NCBI GenBank assembly: GCA_930367205.1
Contig: OV884009.1
Coordinates: 36,837,841-36,901,840 of the forward strand
Reading direction: 5' to 3'
DNA length: 64,000 nt
Source of the DNA: Acanthosoma haemorrhoidale
Taxonomy: Eukaryota; Arthropoda; Insecta; Hemiptera; Acanthosomatidae
Part shown: positions 35,918-48,743 of the stretch, in pieces
Layout: each line of letters begins with the position of its first letter
How positions within the stretch are numbered: the first letter of the stretch is position 1
Program-made: the position numbers and the translations under genes
Notes under the pieces: generated by a model
Seen by the model: only the letters and a program-made list of their open reading frames with translations
Database searches by the model: none
What the model was told of the DNA's origin: nothing

Positions 35918-36205
35918 AAACTTCTTTATTGTTATAAAATTACAATCAGGCCTTATTGGGCAATCAATAGTTATGATAGATGTTCTCATTCATACCATTT
36001 ATGCAATTTTCATTCATTCGCTCATACATTATTTGCAAACAGCCCAGAGACCTCCCAAAATCCACATGGTTGTCACCTCCCTCGCATGCGAGAGAGGAAG
36101 TGGATTCTTGGGAAGTCCCCCACGCTCCTTCGTCCACCGCGTCACTGGATACGAGCCAGTGGAGGCTGACCAAGAGCGTGAGAGCTACAAACGCAAAGAT
36201 TTTCA
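35918..36205 (-). mobile_element. LINE A 3' fragment
   Basis: Reverse-strand LINE A UTR from its end (AAATTACAATCAGGCCTTAT) through CCTCCCTCGCATGCGAGAG and GAGGCTGACCAAGAGCGTGA. It stops shortly before the ORF. The apparent frames inside it (35895-36230 and others) are not genes. Confidence 0.8.
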
Positions 36206-36717
36206 CCTAGTTCCTTTTGCCCACAACTGAGCTCCATATCGGATTATAGTCTGGTTTGTCTTTTTAATCGTATCACGCTATTCAATGTCAACTCCTGTCC
36301 TACCTATTACTGTACCAAGGCATCTGTGGTCTCCATTTTTATTCCGTTATATTCCTTCTCCCAGGCAAGCTGAAGTACTTTGCACTTATTAACATGTACT
36401 GTCATCTCTTTTATCTCCAGAGAGCATTATTAAAGTGCACAATTAGTAATCAGGCCCAGTATAATCGGACCTGCAGGTTGGCCAAGGGCTACTCCAGCCA
36501 GAGATGAAGATAACATTAAGACAGAGGTTCCGAACAAGTCTTTAGCTTCGAAACGTGCTTCATTCGGCCAGAAACGTGGTGATTTCAAGTCGAACAATAA
36601 GACGAGGCCTTCACGAAGCTGACCTCCGGACGACCTACTACTAGTCCACTTCTTATCGAGTAGCCAGACTTGCAAATTGACAATCCCTGATTGTTAAATG
36701 GTTGGTTCAGTGACGAG
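36206..36717. other. Unassigned stretch
   Basis: A minus frame at 36430-36675 (81 codons) is open through fairly GC-rich sequence but shows no recognised motif. The region may belong to the same unknown repeat as the next entry. Confidence 0.3.
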
Positions 36718-36806
36718 TAAAGGTTTTCTCTGCACCCTCAAGATGGTTGAATGGGTGCTTAGACCCCCTGGGGAGTGGTCTTCTGCCTGCGATATTTCTC
36801 CAACGA
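36718..36806 (+). repeat. Diverged dispersed repeat, copy 1
   Basis: Shares an ordered series of blocks with 37195-37285: AGATGGT, then GGGTG.TTA, CCCTGG.GAGTGGT, GCCTGC and TTTCTCCAA versus TTTTCCAA. The copies are diverged but collinear over about 90 bases. Identity of the parent element is unknown. Confidence 0.5.
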
Positions 36807-37194
36807 GAGAAATACGAGAAGCCATCGTTTATCTATTGCATGCATAAGAATGACAATTAAAGTGGAAGAAAATTATCAGGAGATTTTCGGGTAAACATAA
36901 AAACTTATCAAGCCATTAAGAAATACCTATTCATAATTGTTATCTACTGATATTTCATACATCAGCACTGTCTGCTAATGGTAATCGTTCAAATTAGAAT
37001 ACACTGACAGAAAGACAAAACGCGATGAGTACATATACAAAGAAATAAAATACTTCGTCATTTTGAGGAAACTCCAACTGCCTTGTACACACTATCTTTC
37101 TGTCAAACCTCAATGACATTACAATAGTCAAGTAACTCGTTGTTACTGCGGTACGCAAATCGGACAGTTCAGGATGAAGAGTGGTTTTGTTCAG

Positions 37195-37285
37195 GAGTCA
37201 AGGGTTGCCCTACATTCTCCAGATGGTCAGATAAGGGTGTTAAGACGCCCTGGAGAGTGGTTTGCAGCCTGCAACGTTTTTCCAA
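37195..37285 (+). repeat. Diverged dispersed repeat, copy 2
   Basis: Second copy of the repeat at 36718-36806, same orientation, about 480 bp downstream. Blocks CCAGATGGTC, GCCCTGGAGAGTGGTTTGC and GCCTGCAACG mark it. The gap between the copies suggests an old tandem duplication of a unit of about 480 bp. Confidence 0.5.
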
Positions 37286-40200
37286 GAGTCTCATAACTTG
37301 TTTTTATTTTATTTTGTGGGACTTTGAATGTTTCACCCCAGCAGGTAGGGAGCCTTGCTGACAATAATTCACCAGTTCTGATTGGTTGCCTGCTTCGCCC
37401 GTAACTTTTTCTCCCACGCTTCAGGTGAGACTGATCCGGGGTAATTTTCTGCGGGTATCTATGTGGAAACGTTTTTTTTTTGTTAACCTTTTCTTTAGAT
37501 GCCCCCCCTATCATTTTATAATAGAGGTTTGTATGCAGCCTTGCTATATCCCTTATTTCCTATTCTTAATTTCCCAGTAGCCTCTAAGCTATATTGCAAC
37601 CTATATCACCTTTACCAGTCACATAAGGTTTTATTATTTTAATAATTTCTTTTTATTAATTAGCTATGCTCATCTGAGCCTACCACAAACCCCCATTTTT
37701 AATTTTTATAGAGTTAACTATCAGAAATAAAACCAATTAATGCACAAATCAAATAAGTCTTAGTGGCAATGAAATTAAAAAATCAAGAAGAGTTTACAGT
37801 TAAAATAACAAGGTTAATAACCCGCTCACAAATCTACTGACAAAGGTAGGAGATTATGTTTTATGACAAGGTGGTGCCAAAGTGGAGACCATTCCTCCCC
37901 CCCCCCCCCATCCCCTCATCCCCTTCTGGGAGTCGGACCCTCCGCCCGCTCCCCCACATCCTACAAGGCTGAAAGAAATCGATTGAAAACACGCGCCCAC
38001 GGTGTGTTTTGTCTAAGTTCACCTTCACCGACTTGGCTGTTTCTTATGTCGTAACGAGTTGACTGACCACATAGCCACCCTTAGAAAGACCCTTGGTTGA
38101 ATTTGACGAAGAATTCGGACCATGCGCATTAATTTTTTGCTAAACCATTCAGTGTCATTCAGTTGCTGGGTGATCGTATTTCATCTGTCAGCCCGTATGT
38201 TTGTTTACAATATCTGTAGTGAAAAAATAAACAATCCATCCAAACTAGTATGAGCGAATAAAGATATAACCCCCGAAGAATATGGTTTATTGTTTGGTTT
38301 AAGTGAACCAAAAAAATTAAAAATTAAATAGGTTGGTCCCGTTTCGCTAACTTTTAACTTGTACTCAAGTACCATCTTAGAATATATTTAAGATATAAAG
38401 TTTTGATCTATCCCTAACGTTAAGAACGCATTGAAGAAGGCGACTTGAGATCAATTTTAAAAATAATGTTTTGGATGCCAACAGTATAAATCAAATTTTG
38501 ACAGCCTATTCAAATCGCTTCAAAATGAAATTGTAGGGTTTTCATAGGAATGGGTCTCTTCACGTTCCCGGTTATATTTCGTTCATAACTAATCTAAACA
38601 AATATTAGTCTATGAAATGAAATAAAAATATTTTAACAACCAAAGATGAATGATGAGTCATTTAGTTAACAACCAGTTGACTAAATGGTTATAGTTTATT
38701 TAAGGTAGAGGATTGATTATAACTGAAAGTTGAGAACTGACCATAAGTATAGCTTAGATAAAAACAAAGTCCACCTACACATTCTGTTTGGATTTGACAT
38801 TTTTAGTGTCCTGTGGACGCGGGCGAGTAAGCACCAGACCGCTAAACACGGGGAAAAAAGCTTACATTATATATTTAACTGTGGATGTTAACTTATTTAT
38901 GATTTTCAACACACGTTAGTGTTCTATTTCGTATGTGCGTTTGCTTTGTTTTTGAATATCATTTTAGTCTTCAATGATTTAAATAGTTGGGTAGAGAATG
39001 GAGATTTAAGGATTGCTGTGTTTTCGTATATTTATTCGAAAATTATATTAAACAAATAAATGGTTCTATTATAGTTTCAAAGTGTGTTTGCTATGTTTTC
39101 AATCACCTCTCGAGCTCATCAGTAATTTAGAAAATAGTAAATATTACAATAATATTCTAGACATTTACAATTATTAATTATATTTTGTTCCATGGCCTAG
39201 AATGTAAATAATTGTAGATATTGGTATTTAACACTTCGTATTTTATAAACTTTTACGGACATGTAATATTCCACTGAAGTGGGCTGGGGGTTTTTCACAT
39301 TTCTGTGTTTGGTTTGGGAAATGTAAATTTAAGCACTTCTCCTAATATAGATAGTATAGACAGCATCGTTAATTCTATTTAACGATTTATTTTATAATAA
39401 ACTACGATATATTGCGTCAAATCCCAATTTGTGCATGATATCTTTATGAATCGTCGACCAATAATTCTGAAATAGACCGATATATCTGGCAGAGTTACTT
39501 TTACAACAATATCGATTGAGCGAAAACTATTTCGATTAATTACTTTGACGGAAATCATTAACAATCCTGGAAAGAGAAATGTAAAAATTCATCCAAAAAC
39601 TATAAAACCTTTCAAAAATCCATTTTTATTCTTTTTTTGCTCTTAAAATGTGTAGGTGGTTTAATTTAGCAATTTTATATTTGGTTTTTGGATTTGTATA
39701 TATGTATAGTATATATATACACATCCAGCTTTGAACAATTCCATTTCTGGGACACCAAAGTGAGCAATGTAGCAATATAACAAAATTATTTAATTAACCT
39801 GTATATATGTCATTGCTAAGCAGACAGCAGAATGCTATTTGGCCCCCAAAGCAAACAGATAAATCAATACTACAGTAGTATAACGGGATGAGTAACTTAT
39901 TTGACTAAACAAGCTAATTTCGCCTATATTTTCATATATATATTAATATTAAATACAATAATATTCGCAAACCCTATCACAAATAATCAAGATGTGAATT
40001 AGTTGGCAAACATTCTAAACATTAAATTATTTACTAATTTAGAAATGAATAAAAAAATTAAAACTTATTACACGATGAAATAAATTAAAAAGAACTATTA
40101 AATAGTCCTACGGTATAGGAGACAGCCGGTTTGTGACTTTTATTCACTAAAATCAACAAGTTCCTCCGCCAACACGGACTTTTTCAATTCAACGGTGACC

Positions 40201-40635
40201 ATTGTAATTTGTTTTTAAAAAAAAAGGTTCAAGTATTTGAGCAGTTTTTTTGCTCTACTCGTTTTTAATTTTTAGTATTTTAATTATTATTCAGATTAGG
40301 TTTAGTCATTATTAGGTCCCCAGTGCACATTGGTGAGAGATCCACTCCTACTGCACACGTACACGCGATGATTTTCTGTTCTCTGCGCATTCCCGCTCTG
40401 ATTAGTAACGTATTTTAATTCCTCCCGGAATGTGAATCCGACTCACGCTGAGTTGCAAACAGCAGTTTATGAGCGTTACTCGAATTTGCTGTTTCGGTAG
40501 TCTCCTGGCCATCAACTTGATCTTCAATGAGCCACGTGCTGGGGAGAGTAAATCAACCAAACTTTTGTATTTAATCGAAAATACCAGTTAGTTATTTTAT
40601 GATCTTTAATAACGTTTGTTTGCGTACTAGATCTA
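37286..40635. other. Mostly AT-rich unassigned stretch
   Basis: A C-run of about 13 lies near 37897-37909 within a short GC-rich patch (37880-37990). Otherwise low-complexity A/T-rich sequence with short frames only. The part 40300-40560 is less AT-rich, without recognised content. Confidence 0.35.
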
Positions 40636-41308
40636 TTGCTGACAGCGCAACCTTCGAACATCGAACGAATCCAAAGTCCTAAGAGCTGTAGTTGACGCAT
40701 TGCGTTACAAAAACTAACCTCATACTAGGAAACAAACTTCACATATAGCAACACTTGGTAAAATCAATTTGGACTTTCCGACTAGAACTATGAGGGACAG
40801 CCAAACCTTTGAACATCAAACGAATCTCAAGATTCCAATCCAAATTCCTCAGAATTATAGTCAAGCTCCATTTTACAATATAAGCCCATCCTTTCATAGT
40901 GATCTTAATGTACCAAATGTTCTTAGCATTTCTGCCGGCATTTGGCATATTCTTGGCAACTCCTTATCCAGTAGCATCCATCCTTACAATACACAACATC
41001 CCTTAAAAAGGCGGTGCCCACGACATATATTGTGTATAAAAAAGGAATTCCTGGAGTCTTGGCCCTGGACATCATCCCCATTCATGTTTTGAGCGTCTTT
41101 GGATATCTTGATCTCTCTCTTCCTCATGGAAAATTAGTCGGAGAGGGAACCTCCGCTGAAAGCTGGTTAAATTGCTTTGAGAATGGGGGGGGGGGGCTCC
41201 TGGGCATAATTTGTATGTATATATTGCATGAATAGGTATGAATGAATTATTAAATCCAATTAGTACAGGCAAACAGTATTTTTTCTAATAAAGAACAAAG
41301 AATCAAAT
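40636..41308 (+). mobile_element. LINE A-related 3' copies, partly duplicated
   Basis: Two pieces of the same RT C-terminal region lie in the same orientation. A short one at about 40640-40700 has GACAGCGCAACC, TTCGAACATC and AGTCCTAAGAG. A longer one from about 40770 encodes parts such as FYNISPSFHSDLNVPNVL, with a 3' UTR (TTTTGAGCGTCTTTGG near 41087) and an end near 41308. Frames are broken. The sequence is more diverged from the 649-2142 copy than others, so it may be a subfamily. A G-run of 12 lies near 41187. Confidence 0.65.
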
Positions 41309-44050
41309 CAAGAAGAGTTTTAGAGAAAAAGTTTTAAGAATCACATCCCGATTCCCGCTAGTATCTCTTAATACTATTCTACGTTTTTCTGTCCACGGCC
41401 TTCATTTCGTGAGTATACATAAAAAACTATGATTTAGTTTAGTCTAAAAAAATAGTATGCAAAAATTTAGTTATATGAAAACAAGATGAAAATACAATTG
41501 TAGCATGTAATTATACTCGAGAAATATATGCTATTCATTCTTCATAAAGTATGGTAAAAATTGTGTTATATCCGAGGTATTGGGAGGATTCAATCTTTCA
41601 GGATATACCTAGTCACGTCAATTTAATTCTTCATCGTCCCTAAATTTGGCCTGATAAAACTTGAGCAAGATATTTTTCTTCAACTAGCAATGGGTCAATC
41701 TAAAGTAAGTAAAAAAACATTTGTAAAGGTTTCTACTACCATCTCTTCGGCTAAATAGTCAAGAAAGAGTACTTAGTCTTCTCCGAGTTTTTGTTTTTTT
41801 TTCTTGTCGTTTGATAGGAACTTTCCACTGCTAGAGAACTAAATGAGGCTGGAAAGTCTAATATATCACGAAGATACATTCTACAACCTAGTTCCGTATT
41901 ATCATCCGGATCCAATTTCAAACGCAACTCGACACTACCTAATTGCAGAGGTTTATTTGCACATTCCCTTAAGAAAAATCATATGAATATTCCATAAGCC
42001 CATATTCGCCCACGGGCATGCGGAACTCCAAAAACCTAGAACTACCAAAATTTTCTAAAAATGGTACTCACGGTGGTAATCATTTCAAAAAAATACTTCA
42101 ACAATTAATACGTACTTGGTGAATTTAAATTAGAGTACCTCAACAGCCCTCATCACTTCAAACTCACAATTTTTGTAGTGTTTATCCGGCAAAAATGAAT
42201 GCAATATATGCATCTTTATTACTTCATTACATCCTCGACGGAAAATAAGCTAGCTGCGTCAAATTCTCTTAGTGCACTCAATTGCACTCGTGTAATATGA
42301 CACTCCTTCGTTCGTTGAATATAAGAATTCATAACAATATTACCCTAGCATTTTGTGCGGGCACCTCATATAGCTCTCACAAGACCAAGTCTACATATAC
42401 GAAGTATACATATACCAAGTATACTTGCTTCGTCAGAACTTGCTCGCTGAATGAAATAATAGTTAAATGATAACATCATTCGATAATGGATGAGTACATT
42501 TAACTGTTGAGATGAAGTATTGTTTACTCACCTGATGATAGGAGATAGCAGACTCGCAGGATACCGTATCACCCGAGATGCATGACTAAAAAAGTCAAAA
42601 ATGTAACCACGATTTAAACATCTTTTATATTTTCAATGAGTGCTACTTTACATCCATTTAAATAGCCTAAAACTTCTGTTAACATCACCAGAAGCATTAA
42701 GAAATGATGAGCTATTAATACCATCATCAATTATTTCTCTGACACTAATTTCTTTTGTAATACTCACACTGTACTCAACGTATATTCTTACTTAATTTAG
42801 TTAAATGCAATAAACGTAACTATTAGACCTCCGTTGTTTGGGGTATTTCACCTCATTGAGTCACTCCACTGATGCGAGATCGTGAGACCACTAGGTTTAG
42901 ATCGAAACCTAGGCCAGCAAGTAGAAAATACCTACGTTTTAAGTACGTTTCGTGACATTTATATTATTTTATTGTTTTTTGTAACTTTCTCCTTGCGAAT
43001 TGTAGTGAATTCTTTCATAAACTTTACCTTTTTAAGGTTTTTTGATAATCGTAAAAAGTCCATGTTTCCGAGTACAAATATTTTCAAAACGTTCCTAAAT
43101 TAAATGTATTTTAACTACTAAATTTAAAAAAGGGGCCAGTTATAAATAAATATTCCTGAATATAACCTACTGTGCATCCAATATGCATTAACATTTATGC
43201 TCGGAAAATTATTTCGTGACAGGCAAGGAAGTTACATTTCAAGGGCCCAAATAAGAATATTAGATAAATATATTTTTTATTCGGCTTTTTATTACAAAAC
43301 ATGCTGAAATAAAAACTGAAACAGATTATTACTGGTATTTTCGTAGTTGAATCGTCTAATGTAATAATGTGTTATAATAGATTTATATGGTTATCATTTT
43401 GATGAGTAAGGATACCAGTTGTATTTGTGTAGAAGGATGTATCTATACAGGTACTCTATACAATTGATTGCGTACTGTTATTTGTTAAGTTATTAGGAAA
43501 GAAATATATTTCATAAGATCTTAGTTATTTAACATGGTTAGTCTTCAGCATATATTCGTAAAGGGATTTTTCCCTATATGCAAATTCTATAATAAATAAA
43601 CATTGTCTAGGCCACACTCATATACAATTGTAACGAGATTGTAGAATCAAACTAAATTCATCTATTACAATTAGGCTAATTTAATGGAACGAGCAGTCCT
43701 CCTGAGAAACAGCAATTATTACCTGCGTGTAGGCTATTAACTGAGGGCTAAAAGTATTTTTTTTCACTATGTCAGCACGCCCTACGTTGAGCTCATCAAA
43801 AAGGCTCATCCCTAACTCAGGAATCCTGGCATGGTGATCTCTCAGTGCAAGTTAGGCATAACTCTTTGATGTAAAGTGGTTTTCAGACATCAGTTCTTTT
43901 TCAGACCTACCTTTTTTCAAAGAAATGGGAATACAGCCACATGGGACGTGGGGATACAACGTTAAAATAGTTCCTGCTTTTGTGGGTCCGGGACGGTCGG
44001 GATGGTTTGTGCCCTGGGCGTCCTGGGGCTATTTGGGTATTGTTGGTCTC
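41309..44050. other. AT-rich unassigned stretch
   Basis: Includes a 32-base segment at 41561-41592 that recurs at 44779-44810. A hairpin with an 8-bp stem CTAGGTTT/AAACCTAG lies at 42891-42912. No gene was recognised; frames at 42282-42470 and 42882-43103 have no motif. A GC-rich patch occurs at 43975-44045. Confidence 0.35.
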
Positions 44051-44060
44051 ACAAATTGTG

Positions 44061-44773
44061 ACCAGCCAACAACCTAGTATATCTGGGAATTAAAATGGAC
44101 AGACACTATTTTAGTAACCATTTTACTTGTTGAAGCATACCCGCACGAAGTCTTGCCGGCTTGCGCACTTATTGACTTCCCCCAATCTATCACTGCGTCT
44201 CAAGCTATTGATATACAAGAGCATACTCAGGCCTACTCTGCTGTATGTTGCACCGCTTTTTCGTTATTTGACGTATACGACAGCTAAAAAACTCCAACAA
44301 TTCCAAAACGGTATATCGATGAAAGTGGTCAAAGGTACTTCATTCGAGCAGCGAAGCAGCAGTGAGCTTCATGATATATTTGAGCTACCTACGGTGAATG
44401 AATTCATCTAATGTAGACATATCAAATTTTTTGACTCCTTGCAATATTTTACAAACCCGGTGTTTAACACTATAACCTCCGCTCCGTTCCCCCATTGATG
44501 GCAGGATGCTGTCGCGACTGGAACGCTTCAGTCTTAGGTTCTAGGTATAGGTTTTAGTTTTTTAGTGTTAAGTGTTTTCACGGTAATAAGCTGAAGGTGA
44601 GCCTTATCACCTGGTGTGTGTATGTGACTATGAACTTTTAACCACAAAAAGAAAGTATTATATTTATGCACTCTTTCAAATTCATCTGCGAATGCAGGAA
44701 GAGGAGAAAAATGTATAAATTATTTATTTTATTCATTGTATACTATTAATAAAGAGAGGTTTTGAAATAAAAA
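44061..44773 (+). mobile_element. LINE B copy, 5'-truncated, with 10-bp target duplication
   Basis: Starts at the equivalent of NLVYLGIKMD in the RT C-terminal half. An internal frame at 44127-44411 covers LLIYKSILRPTLLYVAPLF through ELHDIFELPTVNEF and ends early at a TAA. The LINE B 3' UTR and a short A-rich tail follow. The 10-mer ACAAATTGTG flanks it at 44051-44060 and 44774-44783, so both insertion boundaries are visible. Confidence 0.85.
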
Positions 44774-44783
44774 ACAAATTGTG

Positions 44784-46533
44784 TTATATCCGAGGTATTG
44801 GTAGGATTCAGAATTTGCCATGTATATATAAATGGAAGCATTGCAGATTGTACTGATTTTTTTTAAAAAGTTTATGTTAATCACTCCCTGTAGAGCTTAT
44901 TTTTTGTATATAGGGACCGAAGAGGTCAGGAGGTCTCAGAGGACGTGCCTTCAGTTAGTCAAGAAATGACAAATTCCCTATTTGTTATTGAGGATGAGAA
45001 GAAAGGTTTAAAAAATGAGGGCCAAGGGAGTACAAAGGGGTGACAAAGGATCGGGACAAATCGACGCCCAGAGTCGGGCTCACAAATAGAGCTACTGGAT
45101 CCTCCGTTCCAAACGGGTTTTTCCACCGGTCTCTAGCACCTGCCTGTCTCAGCAGCAAGGCGTTCATTATTTGCCCGCCCGCTCTCCTCTGCTCTTTTCA
45201 AAGGAAAATTATTGAATCAGGTCTTACGGTGGATCGCCTTTGACCGGATTCTATTTTCATACTGTCTTCTATATAGAGAAAACCTGAAACGTTTGTCACT
45301 CATTTCAATTCGATTTCGCAGTTGATTTATCTTTGTTCTAGGGATATCATCATTCAAGTAGAACAGAGCACATTTGAAGGTGTCTAGCCTAAATACTTAA
45401 GATTACTTTATATTTTGTTGTTTTAAGAATAAAGGGGACGACAGTTCGTGGAAGAACTAATTTATTATTACAATTTCAGAATAATTTTCTTTTGTTTATA
45501 CTTTTTGGAATTACATATTAACTAAGGAGAAACATCTTTTTTTCCCCTGTAGGATTTGCAAATATACAATATAATTGTACACAGTTCAAGCAAATTAAAA
45601 AAATAAGAATGCAAACATTGTTTGCACGATGTAAATAAATGCAGATAGATAATTATATTAAGGGAGGAGGTTAGTGGAAACCCTGTTCCTTGAAGTTTGT
45701 AATTAAATAGTTTATCTGACCAAAAAATGTGTTACGCATCAGCTCAATTATCAAAAAAAATTCTTCAAAATCTCTCTTTAAAGATAGCAAAAAATAGACT
45801 ACACCACAACTACAGACGTACTCAAAGAATTATTAATGAAAACCATAGATACATATAGTAAGCATTTATCATTTTTCTTTATTCAAAAATGTCCCTACTC
45901 AGCAAACCCTCTAATAAACAATATAAGAGACTACCAAAAAGTCATAAACGATATGTTCACGAAAGGAATAAACATACATTCTTGTAAATATAATATGTTC
46001 CCCTATGTAAATATTAATTACAACCCGACATATAAATTACGCTATTAGAGAAGATAAACCCTATAAGAAATAGTACTGTACCGTATCATTGTGATAAAAC
46101 TTATTTTTTCCTCTTTCTCCCTCTCTCTCCCCCACTCTCTCCCTTTTATGGCGTTCCATTAGCGGTGCAACACCTCCTCCGATTCATTCATCATGATAAA
46201 ATGCTGGTTAAATGATATGTCATTGTATTGTATTAAGGTTCAAACATTAGTTATTTTTCAGTTAGCGAGATGGTTTAACCAATAAAAGTATGCTTCACAA
46301 AACATATTAAAGCTTCTATTATGAATTTATCAAAAATGATGATTGCAGGATAAATGATGATTGATGAGCAAGCGACTTGCAATAAGCATTTGGTCGGCTT
46401 AGTGTATTTGCAAGCCAGCACGGCCGCCTTGTCTTGCAGGTCAAGCTTACGCATCAGCCGTTCACATTACTGTTACATCACATTTGTTAAATGGACACTG
46501 ACTGATACTGATGGATATAACTTATACTGATAA
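44784..46533. other. Unassigned stretch
   Basis: The part 44920-45245 is moderately GC-rich with overlapping frames on both strands (44985-45167 minus, 45040-45243 plus). It could be an exon or old element but no motif is recognised. A CT-rich run lies near 46110-46147. Confidence 0.3.
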
Positions 46534-46942
46534 AACCACTTTATTATGATAAAATTACAATCTGCCACATTGGGCAATAAGTAATTGTGATAAATGTTAT
46601 CATGCATACCATATTTACAATGTTTATTCATACAGCATTTACAAAGAGCCCAGAGACCTCCCAAATCCACATGGTTGTCGCCTCCCTCGCATGCGAAAGC
46701 GGAGTCTTGGAGAGTCTCTCATGCTCCTCCGTCAGCCACGTCACCGGATACGAGCCAGCGGAGGCTAAACAAGAGCGCGAAAGCCACATACGCTCAGGGC
46801 ACGATTGGAGAAACTGGCCATTGCCAGGACTCCCACTGTTACGTAGCTATAGCAGGTCACGAGGCCACTGCTGTTTTAGTCTCCAAGGAGGATTATAGGG
46901 ATGGATGAACTTGGAAGGGATGAGTTCGAGACTGCAAGATAA
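46534..46942 (-). mobile_element. LINE A 3' fragment reaching into the ORF
   Basis: Reverse-strand LINE A from the 3' UTR end (AATTACAATCTGCCACATTG) through the whole UTR into the last codons of the RT (GGTCACGAGGCCACTGCTGT, then GAACTTGGAAGGGATGAGTT). A small deletion lies near 46909. The two frames of about 100 codons on the plus strand here are antisense to it and not genes. Confidence 0.85.
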
Positions 46943-48743
46943 ACTCAAAACGAAATACAATCACGTATAGATTTATAAAAAGAAAATTTTTTTTAATTCA
47001 ACAATTGAAATCACCCACTAATTGTTTTTTACTATTAGGTTGTTTTTGTTTAAAATACGATTTTTAGTGACCCGAACACACATAAAATAATATACCCAGT
47101 AGTTTTAGTTTCAATAATCACTAAAAGTTCTCGCAAAACTTCGAGGGCAGAAGTTCACTCAATGCATTCTTTATTTTTGTATATACTACATTTTATTCAT
47201 AACTACGTGAAAAAAAATTTATTTTATGATGGCTAGATAAATATTCAAACAGCCACCATTCGTTGTAAGATATTTGCATAAATCGATCTGTGGAGAAAAT
47301 TTCACTGAGAATTCAGCTCTCACTAATATTACAAAGTTAATTTAAAATTTCAGATCCATTGGATCATTTTTTATCCCACCACCGTATCACAAACAGATAC
47401 ACGAATGCGTTCCCCCCGTGCCTTGAAATGAAAAAAATTGTAATGGTTTTACTATCGTACCATTCTGGGTCTACTTGGGGGCTGAATAAGGTGATACTGG
47501 CAATCAGGTACTGGTCATAAACATTAAAAACATTAATTATAACATGGATTGGATCGTTAATAGATTTAACTACATGCATTTCAATGAACCTATTATCTAA
47601 TGTATACGACATAATTCAAGCCCAGGGTCATATGTAGATCAGCATACTGGATATTAATACATAAAATATGTAATTACTTTACCAATTGTGTTTAAATTGA
47701 TTGAAATATAAACAACGCACTCATGCCTATCCATAATGTTAATTGCTCAAGTCGTATAACACAATACTTAATACGTAAATACTGTAATTATGTAGCATTA
47801 ATAATTAATTAATTAAAGATCCTATCGTCCTCGTTAAACAGGCAGGTGTTCTGGAGCACATAGAGATAAAATGATTTCATACCTAGATTGGGCCCCCCAA
47901 ATATAACTATAATATAATTATAGTTTTAAAATAAAATGTACATTACCACTCGTTCCTAAAGGGGGGATGCTAGAACTGAACCCATTTCCATTTTAAAATA
48001 AATTTTAATTTGTCCATTACACTCACAAAATTAATTATTCTAGGCATAAGAAAGAGAAATTGATTAATATGAGCACTAAAAATACATACCTAGCAAATTT
48101 CATAAATCCAAAGTTCCCCTAACATCATCAACACGTGTTTATAAATATTTACCAACTATATAACAATAAACATTTTTTTCCTTGCGAAAACCCTAAACAA
48201 GGAGTAGACACTCCGAGGGCAAAGAGCTTATATCAAAAGTTGGCACAAGTACCAAAGTCCCTCTCAAGAGCGGACCACAGGATTTTGGACTTACTCCTAC
48301 CCAAAACTTTGGCACAATTTGTACCGAACTGCTAAAGCGGTGTTTCCATTAGTGGGAAATTAACTGCTCAATGACCCTATCCCTTGTTGGTGTACTCGTA
48401 TATTGGTTTCGGCCAAGGAGATTTGACGCCAGTTTAAACCACACTTCAAGTCAGTCATTTGCGGTTGAAAATAAATTTCAATTGGAGCGTCAGAAGTCAC
48501 TTAATAATTCTGGATTTAAATATCTATATAACCTTTACACAGCGGTGAAAAACAAATTTTAAACTATATCGTCTCATCATATAAACTAGTTATATAAAGC
48601 TGGGATAAAATTACAGCACGAAATACTAGAAAAAATCAGCTCAAATAATAATGAGGTAACTATTATATTGAAATGATATGAAAAAAAAATTATTCTGGAA
48701 CATCGGTACCTAACAAAGAGGAATAGCAATAATGTGTAGACAA
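46943..48743. other. AT-rich unassigned stretch
   Basis: No gene or element was recognised; frames 47364-47612 minus and 48135-48562 plus carry no motif. Confidence 0.4.

Noticed and set aside
35895..36230. Plus-strand frame of 111 codons
   Set aside because: Lies within a reverse LINE A 3' UTR fragment that repeats across the window.
42891..42912. 8-bp stem CTAGGTTT/AAACCTAG as a tRNA T-arm
   Set aside because: Loop length and flanking stems do not fit a tRNA; kept only as a hairpin note.
46587..46908. Two plus-strand frames of about 100 codons
   Set aside because: They are antisense to a clear LINE A 3' UTR/ORF end on the minus strand.
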